Shown: in pieces, positions 29,062-37,891 of the stretch
Position numbering within the stretch: the first letter of the stretch is position 1
Layout of the letters: each line of letters begins with the position of its first letter
Source of the DNA: Pseudomonas protegens
GTDB taxonomy: Bacteria; Pseudomonadota; Gammaproteobacteria; Pseudomonadales; Pseudomonadaceae
Length of the DNA: 64,000 nt
Assembly: GCF_013407925.2 (NCBI RefSeq)
Contig: NZ_CP060201.1
Coordinates: forward strand, 5,875,001-5,939,000
Direction: 5' to 3'
The notes under the pieces: model-generated
Databases searched by the model: none
The model's input: only the letters and a program-made list of their open reading frames with translations
Told to the model about the DNA's origin: nothing
Position numbers and translations under genes: made by a program

Positions 29062-30805
29062 GCTCGATCCCCTCGTAGGCAAAGGTGGTGACCGCGTTCA
29101 GGGTCTTGCCGCAGTCCTGGCAGGGCAGCGGCTCGCTGCCGGGCAGGGCGCAGCCATCCGGGGTCGGCACCGGCAGCAGGTCGTAGCTCTTGGGCAGCCA
29201 GCTGGGGCGTTTCAGGCCAAAGAAGTCCTGCAGGGTCGACTCGGCCACGGTCAGCGCGCCCTCGACCCAGCCCTGGCCCATGGAATAGGCCTCGCCGACG
29301 ATATGGATCTGCTGGTCCGGCACCGGGTGGCGCATGCGGCAGAGGATCTGGTCGATGCGGTAGTTGGCCTTCCATTCGTGCCAGCCGCCGCCGTAAGGGT
29401 CGGCGTCCCAGGCGTGGTAGACCGCCGAATAGGGCCGTGGCAACTCCACCTGATCGTGGACCTGGGTGACTTGCATCTGCGCCACCCGGACCATTTCATC
29501 GCTGACCTGGAACTCGCTGCGCGGCACCACCTCGGTGGCTTGCAACTGCCCGGCGAGGCTGGACGGCACATGGCCGACAAAGGGCGCGCCGTCTTCCAGG
29601 CCCTTCCAGAACGGCACGGTGCCGATGTCGTTGTAGGAGGCCATGAGCAACGAGTTGAGGGTCGGCTCGCCGTCCGGTTGCTCGCATTCGGTGCCCATGT
29701 AGTAGACCTGGCGCACCGGCAGGTCGGTGACCGAGCGCCCGGCCACCAGCCCGAGGCTGCGCCACCAGGGCTGTTCGTAGGCCAGAAACAGCTTGAACGC
29801 GGATTGCATCAGCACCGAACCGAGGTTTTCCTTGAGCCAGGGATCGTCGAACAGCGGCGCGTCGATCAGCTCCAGGGCCCGGCGCGGCATGGCCAGAATG
29901 ATCTTCTTGGCCTTCACCACCTGGCTGCCCTCGGCGTCGCGGGTACTGCCATCCTCGGTGACGGTGCTCTGGAAATGCAGGCGATAGGGGAAGTCGCGGT
30001 CCTTGGCGTAGCTGATTTTCACCAGGCGCTGGTTCATCTGCACCCGCTGCTTGGCGGGCAGCAGCCCCGGCAGCTTGGCGAACTTGGCGGCGAGGGTCAG
30101 GGGCAGGCTCTGGAAGCCCTTGGTCAGGGTCAGGAAGGTGGTGTCGTCGCTGTATTCGGTGGCCGGCAACTGAGTCACGGCGCTGGCGTTGGCCACGTTG
30201 GCGTCGTAGCCGCCGGCGTCCTTCATGAACTGGTAGCCCTCGTTGCTCATGACCCGGTACAGCAAATCCCAGAAGCCGTATTTCCAGATCTCCTTGCCGA
30301 ACACCTTGACCTGCATCTGCTGGCACAGGCTGAGCTGGTCGAAGCCCGGGTACACGTAGTTCATTACCTTGACCTGCAGGTCCTCGGGGCCGAAGCCGCG
30401 CTCGGACCAGGCCAGGTCATAGGGGATCTTGTGCGGCGCTTCCTTGAAGTCGCGATAGCGAAAGCGTTTGCCGCGCAGGTAGAACAGGTTGTTCAGCGAG
30501 CCCACCGGTGGTGGCGCGCCCATGGGGAAGGCCTTGCTCGGCAGGCGCAACTGCTTGACCAGGTTGTCCACCAGCACATGGCCCGTGGGGCCGGGGATGT
30601 AGCGCATGCCGCCGACTTCCGCGACCACGTTGGGCAGGCCCGGCAGGTTGATGCTGAACAGCCGGCCGCCGATGCGGTCGCTGTATTCGAACAGGCCGAT
30701 CCGTTGCTGTTCACCTTGTTCATGTTGCAGGCGCCAGGCGCTGTAGGTGCCTGAAGCCCCCCCGCCGACAACCGCTACATCGAGTTCGAGTTCTTGAGCT
30801 TGCAT
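29048..30805 (-). CDS. FAD-dependent amine/amino-acid oxidase
   Basis: A 585-residue flavoprotein of the monoamine-oxidase superfamily. The Rossmann FAD motif is at 11-19 (AVVGGGASG), the conserved YSDRIGGRLFS follows near 43, and the C-terminal flavin loop is IVGEAYSMGQGWVEGAL. A CXXC pair in the tail (PCQDCGK) is unusual. No signal peptide. Likely reaction: oxidative deamination of an amine or L-amino acid (aromatic amino acids are plausible given the decarboxylase partner), with H2O2 release. The start follows AAGGGA. It is first in the operon and diverges from a LysR regulator gene. Confidence 0.85.
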   Translation of the reverse strand: MQAQELELDVAVVGGGASGTYSAWRLQHEQGEQQRIGLFEYSDRIGGRLFSINLPGLPNVVAEVGGMRYIPGPTGHVLVDNLVKQLRLPSKAFPMGAPPPVGSLNNLFYLRGKRFRYRDFKEAPHKIPYDLAWSERGFGPEDLQVKVMNYVYPGFDQLSLCQQMQVKVFGKEIWKYGFWDLLYRVMSNEGYQFMKDAGGYDANVANASAVTQLPATEYSDDTTFLTLTKGFQSLPLTLAAKFAKLPGLLPAKQRVQMNQRLVKISYAKDRDFPYRLHFQSTVTEDGSTRDAEGSQVVKAKKIILAMPRRALELIDAPLFDDPWLKENLGSVLMQSAFKLFLAYEQPWWRSLGLVAGRSVTDLPVRQVYYMGTECEQPDGEPTLNSLLMASYNDIGTVPFWKGLEDGAPFVGHVPSSLAGQLQATEVVPRSEFQVSDEMVRVAQMQVTQVHDQVELPRPYSAVYHAWDADPYGGGWHEWKANYRIDQILCRMRHPVPDQQIHIVGEAYSMGQGWVEGALTVAESTLQDFFGLKRPSWLPKSYDLLPVPTPDGCALPGSEPLPCQDCGKTLNAVTTFAYEGIEHGQH

Positions 30806-31080
30806 GCGGAAATTCCCTTTCGGTTGAAGGCGGACACCGGCGTCCTGCCGCGACCTAGTATTGTCGAGTTTTGGCGGAATTCCAGTTTGCCATCATTGGC
30901 GTTTTGGTCCCGTGTGGGCGGGGGTTTTGCATGGATTGTCGGACAATATGTCGGGCTCCTCGAGGCATGTCTGGGAGGCACTGCGGGCGCTCTGCGCAGG
31001 TGCCCGGCAACGGCGCCACAAGGTTGGACAGGGGCGACCCGAGTGGGTAGTTTCCATGCACCGCGCACAAGGAACCTGGC
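30806..31080. promoter_or_regulatory. Divergent promoter region between amine oxidase and LysR genes
   Basis: The 275 bases hold no gene. Two elements stand out: TTGTCGAGTTTTGGC at 30861-30875, repeated exactly upstream of the CycA-like permease gene at 53783-53797, and the palindrome ATTGTC-G-GACAAT at 30935-30947, repeated exactly at 2784-2796. The DNA here is AT-richer than the genes on either side. Confidence 0.55.
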
Positions 31081-31983
31081 ATGGCCCCGGACCTGACTTC
31101 CATCGAGCTGTTTCTCAAGGCCCTGACCCTGGGCAACCTGTCCCGCGCGGCGGAGCAGTCGCACCTGTCGCTGTCGGCCGCCAGCCGGCGCCTGTCGCTC
31201 TTGGAGCAGCACTTCAAGGTGACGTTGCTGATCCGTACTTCCACCGGGGTGCAGCCCACGGCGGCGGGGCTGGCCCTGGCCGAACACGCGCGAAGCCTGC
31301 TGCGGGCGGTGGATGTGATGCACGCCGACCTGGCCGACTTCGCCAAGGGCGCCACCGGCCGGGTCAGCCTGTATGCCAACAGCTCGGCCATGAGCCAGGA
31401 GCTGCCCCGGCAACTGACCCAGTGGAGCGACCTGCATCCGGGGATTCGCGTGGACATCCGCGAAGAGCGCAGCCGCGAGATCATCCTCGCGGTGCGTGAC
31501 GGTGTGGCCGATGTGGGCATCGTCACCACCCGGCCGCGGGGCCAGGACCTGCACTACATCCCTTATTGCCGCGACCGCCTGTGCCTGATCGTGCCCCAGG
31601 AGCACCCGTTCAAGATGAGCCATGCGCGCTTCCAGGACTTGCTCGGCTACGACTTCGTCGGCCTGGAAGACAACGCCGCCATCACCCCGCTGATCACCGA
31701 GGCCGCGGCCGCGGTGAGCATGCCCTTGCGCCTGCGGGTGCAGGTGCGCAGCTTCGAGGCGGTGTGCCGGCTGATCGCCGCCGGGCAGGGCGTGGGGGTG
31801 CTGCCCCAGGGCGCGGTGCAGATCTTTCGCAAGGAGATGGCCTTGCGTTTTATCGAAATCGACGACCCCTGGGCCGACCGCCAGATGTTCCTCTGCAGGC
31901 GCCGCGAGCAACCGTCCCTGGCCAGTCGCGAGCTGTTCGACTACCTGGCCGGCTGCGGGCAGGCCGGGGCGCAGGCTGGCTAG
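31081..31983 (+). CDS. LysR-family transcriptional regulator
   Basis: A 300-residue LysR protein: an N-terminal winged HTH (SIELFLKALTLGNLSRAAEQ to VQPTAAG, about 6-63) and the effector-binding domain (GRVSLYANSSAMSQELPRQL from about 93). The start follows AAGGA. It diverges from the amine oxidase operon and precedes the tartrate-dehydrogenase operon by 161 bases on the same strand, so it could control either. Position 5' of a catabolic operon with its own gap makes the rightward genes the stronger candidates. Confidence 0.9.
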   Translation: MAPDLTSIELFLKALTLGNLSRAAEQSHLSLSAASRRLSLLEQHFKVTLLIRTSTGVQPTAAGLALAEHARSLLRAVDVMHADLADFAKGATGRVSLYANSSAMSQELPRQLTQWSDLHPGIRVDIREERSREIILAVRDGVADVGIVTTRPRGQDLHYIPYCRDRLCLIVPQEHPFKMSHARFQDLLGYDFVGLEDNAAITPLITEAAAAVSMPLRLRVQVRSFEAVCRLIAAGQGVGVLPQGAVQIFRKEMALRFIEIDDPWADRQMFLCRRREQPSLASRELFDYLAGCGQAGAQAG

Positions 31984-32144
31984 TCGCTGCTCTAGGCAGG
32001 CCCCCTCTGACGCGTCTTCGAATTTTGCGAAGGCGGTTTCCACAATGAGCAATTCCCCTGGGCGCTTCCCCGTGCCCAGAATGGGCTCGCCCGTGCGCTT
32101 GACCTGCCTCCATAAGAACAACACGTCAGACCAGGAGAGACGGC

Positions 32145-33257
32145 TTGTCCAGGACCAATCCCGCTGTAAAAGCTCCCCATCGCATCGCGGTGATCGCCGG
32201 TGACGGCATCGGCCGCGAGGTGGTTCCCGAAGGCTTGCGCGTGCTGGAAGCCGTCAGCCGGCGCTTCGGCATCGCCTTGCAGTTCGATCATTTCAACTGG
32301 TGCAGCGAGCACTACCAGGCCCACGGCAGCATGATGCCCGCCGACTGGTCCGAGCAGATCGGCGACCACGAGGCGATCTTCTTCGGCGCCGTGGGCGCGC
32401 CGGACATCGTGCCCGACCATATTGCGGTGTGGGATTCGCTGCTGAAGATCCGCCGCCAGTTCGACCAGTACGTGAACATCCGTCCGGTGCGGCTGATGCC
32501 CGGTGTGCCGTGCCCGCTGGCCGGGCGGATGCCCGGCGACATCGATTTCATCGTGGTCCGGGAAAACACCGAGGGCGAGTATTCCAGCGTCGGCGGGCGC
32601 ATGTGGGAGGGCACCCCGCGGGAGATCGCCCTGCAGGAGTCGGTATTTTCCCGTCACGGTGTCGACCGGGTGGTGAAGTACGCCTTCGAGCTGGCCAGCC
32701 GCCGGCCCCGGCGCAATCTGGTGGCGGCCACCAAGTCCAACGGCATCGCCATCACCATGCCGTTCTGGGACGAGCGGGTGGAGCAGATCGCCAAGGCCTA
32801 TCCCCAGGTCGACACGCGCAAGTTCCACATCGACATTCTCTGCGCGCACTTCGTCCAGCACCCGGACTGGTTCGATGTGGTGGTGGCCTCCAATCTGTTC
32901 GGCGACATCCTTTCCGACCTGGGCCCGGCCTGTACCGGGACCATCGGCATCGCGCCCTCGGCCAACCTCAATCCCGAGCGCCTGTATCCGTCATTGTTTG
33001 AACCGGTGCACGGTTCGGCGCCGGACATTGCCGGGCTGGGCGTGGCCAACCCCATCGGCCAGATCTGGTCGGCGGCGCTGATGATCGAGCACCTGGGGCA
33101 GGGCGATGAGCTTTACCAGCGGGCCGCGGCGGCGATTGTCGAGAGCATCGAGACGGTGCTCGCCGAAGGCCCGCGCACCCGGGAAATGGGCGGCAATGCC
33201 AGCACCGTGGACGTCGGGCGGGCGATTGCCGAGTGTCTGGCAGGCAACAGGAGCTGA
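32145..33257 (+). CDS. ttuC: Tartrate dehydrogenase-type oxidative decarboxylase
   Basis: A 370-residue member of the isocitrate/isopropylmalate dehydrogenase superfamily, TtuC type, acting on tartrate or D-malate with NAD+. Visible motifs: IAVIAGDGIGREVVPEGLRV, the substrate loop YVNIRPVRLMPG, ENTEGEYSSVGG, and the metal/NAD region SNLFGDILSDLGPACTG followed by GSAPDIAGLGVANP. It starts with TTG at 32145, preceded by AGGAGAG at good spacing. Its stop overlaps the next start (TGATG). Because the operon lacks an obvious tartrate transporter, the true substrate may be another 2-hydroxy acid. Confidence 0.88.
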   Translation: MSRTNPAVKAPHRIAVIAGDGIGREVVPEGLRVLEAVSRRFGIALQFDHFNWCSEHYQAHGSMMPADWSEQIGDHEAIFFGAVGAPDIVPDHIAVWDSLLKIRRQFDQYVNIRPVRLMPGVPCPLAGRMPGDIDFIVVRENTEGEYSSVGGRMWEGTPREIALQESVFSRHGVDRVVKYAFELASRRPRRNLVAATKSNGIAITMPFWDERVEQIAKAYPQVDTRKFHIDILCAHFVQHPDWFDVVVASNLFGDILSDLGPACTGTIGIAPSANLNPERLYPSLFEPVHGSAPDIAGLGVANPIGQIWSAALMIEHLGQGDELYQRAAAAIVESIETVLAEGPRTREMGGNASTVDVGRAIAECLAGNRS

Positions 33258-34711
33258 TGAAAATGAGCCTCGAACACTACATCGACAACCAATGGCAAGC
33301 CTCGTCCTGGGCCGAGGACATTCCGGTACTCGACCCCAGCACCGGCATCGCCTACGCGCGGATCGCCCGCGGCACCGCCGAGGACATCGACCTGGCGGTG
33401 CAGGCCGCGCAGCGCGCCCTGGGCGACAACTTCGACGGGCCCTGGGGCGGCCTGTCGGCCCTGGAGCGCGGGCGCCTGCTGGCGCGCCTGGGCCAGGCGG
33501 TGCTGGAGCACCACGAAGAGCTGGCGCAGATCGAGGCCCGGGACACCGGCAAGGCGCTGAAGGTGGCCCGCGCCGATGCCACGGCCCTGGCGCGCTATTT
33601 CGAGTACTACGCCGGGGCCGCCGACAAGCTGCATGGCGAGACCTTGCCCTATCAGGCCGGCTATACCGTGCTCACGGTGCGCGAGCCCCATGGCGTCACC
33701 GGGCACATCATTCCCTGGAACTACCCGATGCAGATCTTCGGCCGCAGCGTCGGCGCCGCTTTGGCGGCGGGCAATGCCTGTGTGGTCAAGCCCGCCGAGG
33801 ACGCCAGCCTGTCGCTGCTGCGCCTGGCGGAACTGGCGGCCCAGGTGGGTTTTCCGGCGGGCACGATCAACGTGGTCAGCGGCTACGGCCACGAAGCCGG
33901 CGCGGCGCTGTGCGCCCATCCTGGCGTCGCGCATATCTCCTTCACCGGCTCCACTGGCACCGGCGCCCTGGTGGCCAAGGCCGCCGCCGAACGGCATTGC
34001 CCGGTGACCCTGGAACTGGGGGGCAAGTCGCCGCAGATCGTGTTTGCCGACGCCGATGTGGAGCGCGCGCTGCCGGTGCTGATCAACGCCATCGTGCAGA
34101 ACTGCGGGCAGACCTGTTCCGCCGGCAGCCGCCTGCTGGTGCAGCGCAGCCTCTACGAACCGCTGCTTGAGCGCCTGGCCCAGTGCTTCGGCCAACTGCG
34201 CGCCGGGCCCTCGGAGCTGGACCTGGACATGGGCCCGCTGATCAACCAGAAGCAGCTGCGTCAGGTGCGCGAGTTTGTCCGCGAAGCCGAGGCCGCCGGC
34301 ATCCCGGTGGCGGCCCGCGGGCAGGTGGTGGCCGAGGCCGGCAGTGGCGGCTATTTCCAGGAGGCGGTGCTGTTTCGCGATGTGCCGCCAGACAGCCGTC
34401 TGGCCCGGGAGGAGGTGTTCGGCCCGGTGCTGGCGGTGCTGCCCTTCGAGGACGAAGCCGAGGCCATCCGCCTGGCCAACGACAGCGCCTTCGGCCTGGT
34501 GGCCGGGGTCTGGACCCGGGACGGTGCGCGCCAGCTGCGCATGGCCCACAAGCTGCGCTGCGGCCAGGTGTTCATCAACAACTACGGCGCCGGCGGCGGC
34601 GTCGAACTGCCCTTCGGCGGGGTCAAGGCCAGTGGTTATGGCCGCGAGAAGGGCTTCGAGGCCCTGCTGGGTTTCACCACCTTGAAGACCATAGCCATTC
34701 GTCACGACTGA
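33257..34711 (+). CDS. NAD(P)-dependent aldehyde dehydrogenase
   Basis: A 484-residue aldehyde dehydrogenase. The general base is in VTLELGGKSPQIVF, the nucleophile Cys in NCGQTCSAGSRLLV, and NAD-site residues in GHIIPWNYPMQIFGRS and FTGSTGTGALVAKAA. The ATG at 33257 shares bases with the ttuC stop; a second ATG at 33263 is also possible. The closest type is betaine- or gamma-aminobutyraldehyde-like dehydrogenase, but the substrate is not clear. It belongs to the ttuC-ALDH-SDR-cyclase operon. Confidence 0.9.
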   Translation: MKMSLEHYIDNQWQASSWAEDIPVLDPSTGIAYARIARGTAEDIDLAVQAAQRALGDNFDGPWGGLSALERGRLLARLGQAVLEHHEELAQIEARDTGKALKVARADATALARYFEYYAGAADKLHGETLPYQAGYTVLTVREPHGVTGHIIPWNYPMQIFGRSVGAALAAGNACVVKPAEDASLSLLRLAELAAQVGFPAGTINVVSGYGHEAGAALCAHPGVAHISFTGSTGTGALVAKAAAERHCPVTLELGGKSPQIVFADADVERALPVLINAIVQNCGQTCSAGSRLLVQRSLYEPLLERLAQCFGQLRAGPSELDLDMGPLINQKQLRQVREFVREAEAAGIPVAARGQVVAEAGSGGYFQEAVLFRDVPPDSRLAREEVFGPVLAVLPFEDEAEAIRLANDSAFGLVAGVWTRDGARQLRMAHKLRCGQVFINNYGAGGGVELPFGGVKASGYGREKGFEALLGFTTLKTIAIRHD

Positions 34712-34756
34712 CGGCCGCTGCGGCGGTCCATAACAACAAAAACAGGAGTCACTTCC

Positions 34757-35515
34757 ATGCGTCTAGCCAACAAGACTGCCATCGTCACCGGCGCCGGTTC
34801 CGGCTTTGGCGAGGGTATCGCCAAGACCTTCGCCCAGCAGGGCGCCAACGTCATCGTCGCCGACATCAACACCACGGGCGGCCAGCGGGTGGTGGAGGAG
34901 ATCCGCGCCGCCGGCGGGCAGGCCCACTTCGTCGAGGTCAACGTGGCCCAGGACGCCAGCGTCGGCGCCTTGCTGCGTGACACCCTGGAGCAGTACGGCG
35001 GCCTCGACATCGTGGTCAACAACGCCGGCACCACCCACCGCAACCGACCGATGCTGGAAGTCGACGAGGCCGAGTTCGACCGGGTGTTCGCGGTCAACGT
35101 CAAAAGCATCTTCCTCAGCGCCAAGCACTTCGTGCCGCATTTCCGTGGCCAGGGTGGCGGGGTGTTCATCAACATCGCCTCCACGGCGGCGATCCGTCCG
35201 CGTCCGGGGTTGGTCTGGTACAACGGCAGCAAGGGCGCGGTGGTGGTGATGAGCAAGACCATGGCCGCCGAGCTGGGGCCGGACAATATCCGCGTCAACT
35301 GCGTCAACCCGGTGGTCGGTGCCACGGCGCTGCTCAGCGAGTTCATGGGCGTGCCGGACACCCCGGAAAACCGCCAGAAATTCATGGCCACCATTCCCCT
35401 GGGGCGCTTCTCCACCCCGCAGGATGTAGCCAACGCCTGCCTGTACCTGGCCTCCGATGAGGCGGCCTTTATCACCGGCACCTGCCTGGAAGTGGATGGT
35501 GGACGTTGCGTGTGA
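34757..35515 (+). CDS. Short-chain dehydrogenase/reductase
   Basis: A 252-residue classical SDR. The nucleotide motif TGAGSGFGEG is at 11-20, NNAG at 88-91, and the catalytic S142, Y155 and K159 (YNGSK) are all present. The Asp after the second strand (VIVADINTT) suggests NAD(H) preference. A strong AGGAG precedes the ATG. Spacing of 45 bases from the aldehyde dehydrogenase and 54 to the cyclase fits one operon. Confidence 0.9.
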   Translation: MRLANKTAIVTGAGSGFGEGIAKTFAQQGANVIVADINTTGGQRVVEEIRAAGGQAHFVEVNVAQDASVGALLRDTLEQYGGLDIVVNNAGTTHRNRPMLEVDEAEFDRVFAVNVKSIFLSAKHFVPHFRGQGGGVFINIASTAAIRPRPGLVWYNGSKGAVVVMSKTMAAELGPDNIRVNCVNPVVGATALLSEFMGVPDTPENRQKFMATIPLGRFSTPQDVANACLYLASDEAAFITGTCLEVDGGRCV

Positions 35516-35569
35516 TGACCTGTAGAAACCTGTTGGCCAGATCTGAACCAGCTACGGAGTGCAGTCGAC

Positions 35570-36544
35570 ATGTGTGGGATCGATAACGACAAGAATCACC
35601 CCAATACCCAGCAGCTTCTTGAAGGCCTGCCGAAGAACTGGGGCAAATGGGGTCCGGACGACGAGGTCGGCGCCCTCAATTATCTGCAACAGGCCGAGGT
35701 GCTGCGTGGCGTCGCCGCGGTGCGCCAGGGCAAGACCTTCACCCTGCAGGTGCAGATCGGCCACCCCGGCGGCGACCCGATGTGGCCGGCGCGCAACCCT
35801 TCGATGCGCTTCAACACCCTGGACCGCAGCCACTATCAGGCCGGCAAGCAACCTTCGATGACCGGCGGCGCCGAGTACTGCGACGACGTGATCTTCATGC
35901 AGTTGCAGGGCTCGACCCAGTACGACGCCCTGGGCCATGCCTGGTACGACAACCAGCTATGGAACGGCTACGACGCCAGCAGCACGGTGGGCGGCATGGC
36001 CAAGGCCAGCGTGCTGCCGATTGCCGAGCGCGGCGTGGTGGGCCGCGCGGTGCTGATCGACATGGCCCGCCATCGCGGCAAGAAATACCTGGGTCGCGGC
36101 GAGACCTTCAACCACCTGGACCTGCTGGCCGCGGCCAAGGCCCAGGGCGTGGCCATCGAGAAGCGCGACATCCTGATCATCCGCACCGGCTCCATGGGCG
36201 CCTTCTACGAGTACGGCAAGACCGAGTTCTTCAAGGACCTGGTGGAGCCCGGGCTGACCTACAGCCGCGAACTGGTGGACTGGTTCAACCAGATGGAAAT
36301 CCCCAACCTGGTCACCGACACCATCGCCAACGAAGTGATCACCGACCCGGTGTCCGGGGTGCAGATCCCGCTGCACTGCGCGCTGATGCGCAACCTGGGG
36401 ATCGCCTTCACCGAGATCGTGCTGCTCGAAGACCTGGCCGAGGATTGCGCCGCCGACGGCCAGTGGACCTTCCTCTACACCGCCGCGCCGTTGAAGATCG
36501 TCGGTGGCAGCGGGGCGCCGGTGAACCCCATCGTCATCAAGTAA
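35570..36544 (+). CDS. Cyclase-family (kynurenine formamidase-like) hydrolase
   Basis: A 324-residue protein of the PF04199 cyclase family, metal-dependent hydrolases that include kynurenine formamidase and isatin hydrolase. The usual HXGTHXDXPXH metal motif appears here as QLQGSTQYDALGHAWYDN, so the first His positions are replaced while Asp and the last His remain. DILIIRTG and ALMRNLGIAFTEI match later conserved regions. The operon context with an aldehyde dehydrogenase and an SDR suggests ring or amide/lactone opening in a catabolic route. It ends 44 bases before a strong terminator. Confidence 0.82.
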   Translation: MCGIDNDKNHPNTQQLLEGLPKNWGKWGPDDEVGALNYLQQAEVLRGVAAVRQGKTFTLQVQIGHPGGDPMWPARNPSMRFNTLDRSHYQAGKQPSMTGGAEYCDDVIFMQLQGSTQYDALGHAWYDNQLWNGYDASSTVGGMAKASVLPIAERGVVGRAVLIDMARHRGKKYLGRGETFNHLDLLAAAKAQGVAIEKRDILIIRTGSMGAFYEYGKTEFFKDLVEPGLTYSRELVDWFNQMEIPNLVTDTIANEVITDPVSGVQIPLHCALMRNLGIAFTEIVLLEDLAEDCAADGQWTFLYTAAPLKIVGGSGAPVNPIVIK

Positions 36545-36587
36545 CCGTCGCCGGGTCATGCCGACCGGCATGCCGCGGCACTGGCGG

Positions 36588-36623
36588 GCCGCAGGTCATG
36601 GGGTTACCCTGCGGCTCTTTTTT
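36588..36623 (+). terminator. Intrinsic terminator after the ttuC-cyclase operon
   Basis: GCCGCAGG pairs with CCTGCGGC around TCATGGGGTTAC and is followed by TCTTTTTT. Confidence 0.85.
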
Positions 36624-36650
36624 CGAGACCGATATGGACCTTCGCCTCCC

Positions 36651-37181
36651 GTGACCGATACCTGCCCGCCCAACTGCGCGCACTGCGCCGAATACCCCGA
36701 CCACCAGAGCGCCCACCAGGCTGTGGTCGAAGCCCTGCAAGTGATGGGCGCCCATCCCGAGGCCAGCGAAGACGAGATCGTGCAGATGCTCCAGGCGCGA
36801 GGCTACTCGGCCATCGTCGCCGAGAAGCTCAACGCCTTCGTGCCCTCGGCCCTGAGCTGGCCGCTGCTCAAGCGCCTGGGAGTGGAGACCTTCGTCGGGC
36901 ACTTCATCGCCTACGACGACAATGACCAGGAGGTGCAGATCCCGGTTTCCAGCCAGCACTATTTCACCGCCGCCTTGATGCTGGCCTACAACACGCTCGA
37001 AGACGGTTGGAGCGAGGAGTTGCCCCACAGCACCTTTGTCAGCGTGACGCAACACAGCGCCGAGATGAACGCCGCGAATAAGCTGCTGAACCAGGGTGGC
37101 AGCCTGGAAGGTGGGACGATCGGGCCCCTGCAGTTGCTGCGGCTGAGCGCCAGCGAGGTGCTGGGGCAAGCGTCTAGCTGA
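36651..37181 (+). CDS. Hypothetical protein with N-terminal Cys cluster
   Basis: A 176-residue soluble protein from the GTG at 36651 (VTDTCPPNCAHCAEYPDHQS). A longer reading from an ATG at 36558 is rejected because it would run through the terminator at 36588-36623. The N-terminal C-X3-C-X2-C could bind metal. The middle (ASEDEIVQMLQARGYSAIVA) and end look compact and helical. I do not recognise the family. It converges on, and overlaps by 8 bases, the LuxR/PAS regulator gene, so co-function is not implied. Confidence 0.65.
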   Translation: MTDTCPPNCAHCAEYPDHQSAHQAVVEALQVMGAHPEASEDEIVQMLQARGYSAIVAEKLNAFVPSALSWPLLKRLGVETFVGHFIAYDDNDQEVQIPVSSQHYFTAALMLAYNTLEDGWSEELPHSTFVSVTQHSAEMNAANKLLNQGGSLEGGTIGPLQLLRLSASEVLGQASS

Positions 37182-37746
37182 TGTAGATGATCTTCGACAC
37201 CAGCTCGGCGCTGTTCTTGGCCTGCAGCTTCTTCATCAGGCGCGCGCGGTGCACCTCCACCGTGCGGTGGGAGATCGCCAGCTTGCGCGCCACTTCCTTG
37301 CAGGTCAGGCCGTTGACGATGTGCAGCGAGATCTCGCGCTCGCGTGGGGTCAGGCGCACCGTCGGCGCCAATTGCCGGTCCAGGCGTTCGAAGTGCCAGA
37401 TCATCAGCCCGAACGGGTCGTCCGGGGTCAGCGAGAAGCCGTGGGCCCGGGCCCAGAACACCTCGCCGTTGCGGTGCTGCATAAAGCGCTCGTCGGTGTA
37501 GGACGCGCCCTGGCCGTTGCGCAGCCAGTGTTCGCTGCGTTCGCCAATGCTCTGGTAATCGGCCTGGGACGGGTACAGCAACAGGGTCAGGTGATCCAGC
37601 AGTTGCTCGCGCTCATAGCCGAACAGGCGCAGGAAGGCCTGGTTGCAGTCGAGCATGCGCCGATGCCCGGTGATCAACTGCGGTGCGGGGGAAACCTGGA
37701 AGGCCAGGCGCTCTAGGTCCTGGAGCTGCTGGGCATATACGGTCAT
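37174..37746 (-). CDS. PAS-LuxR transcriptional regulator
   Basis: A 190-residue regulator: an N-terminal PAS sensor (about 10-115; RMLDCNQAFLRLFGYEREQL, GEVFWARAHGFSLT) and a C-terminal LuxR-type HTH (LTPREREISLHIVNGLTCKE to VEVHRARLMKKL). No receiver domain is present, so the signal probably acts on the PAS domain directly. The ATG at 37746 (MTVYAQQLQD) gives the natural N-terminus. It diverges from the thiolase-ligase-transporter operon with a 145-base gap and is the natural candidate to control it. Confidence 0.88.
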   Translation of the reverse strand: MTVYAQQLQDLERLAFQVSPAPQLITGHRRMLDCNQAFLRLFGYEREQLLDHLTLLLYPSQADYQSIGERSEHWLRNGQGASYTDERFMQHRNGEVFWARAHGFSLTPDDPFGLMIWHFERLDRQLAPTVRLTPREREISLHIVNGLTCKEVARKLAISHRTVEVHRARLMKKLQAKNSAELVSKIIYIS

Positions 37747-37891
37747 GGGGCATCCTGCCTCGTGGAAGTCGTTGCGCCGCTCTGGCAAGCCGGGCACTAC
37801 TTACTGGTGTACGTAGTTGCCCTAACTAGCGTCTGATTGTGGCGCTCGCCATTGTAGGGAACGTCCGCTTCAAGCACAGAAGAAAATCACC

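Noticed and set aside
36558..36650. Longer start for the hypothetical gene at 36.6 kb
   Set aside because: It would include a strong intrinsic terminator with a six-T tract inside the coding region.
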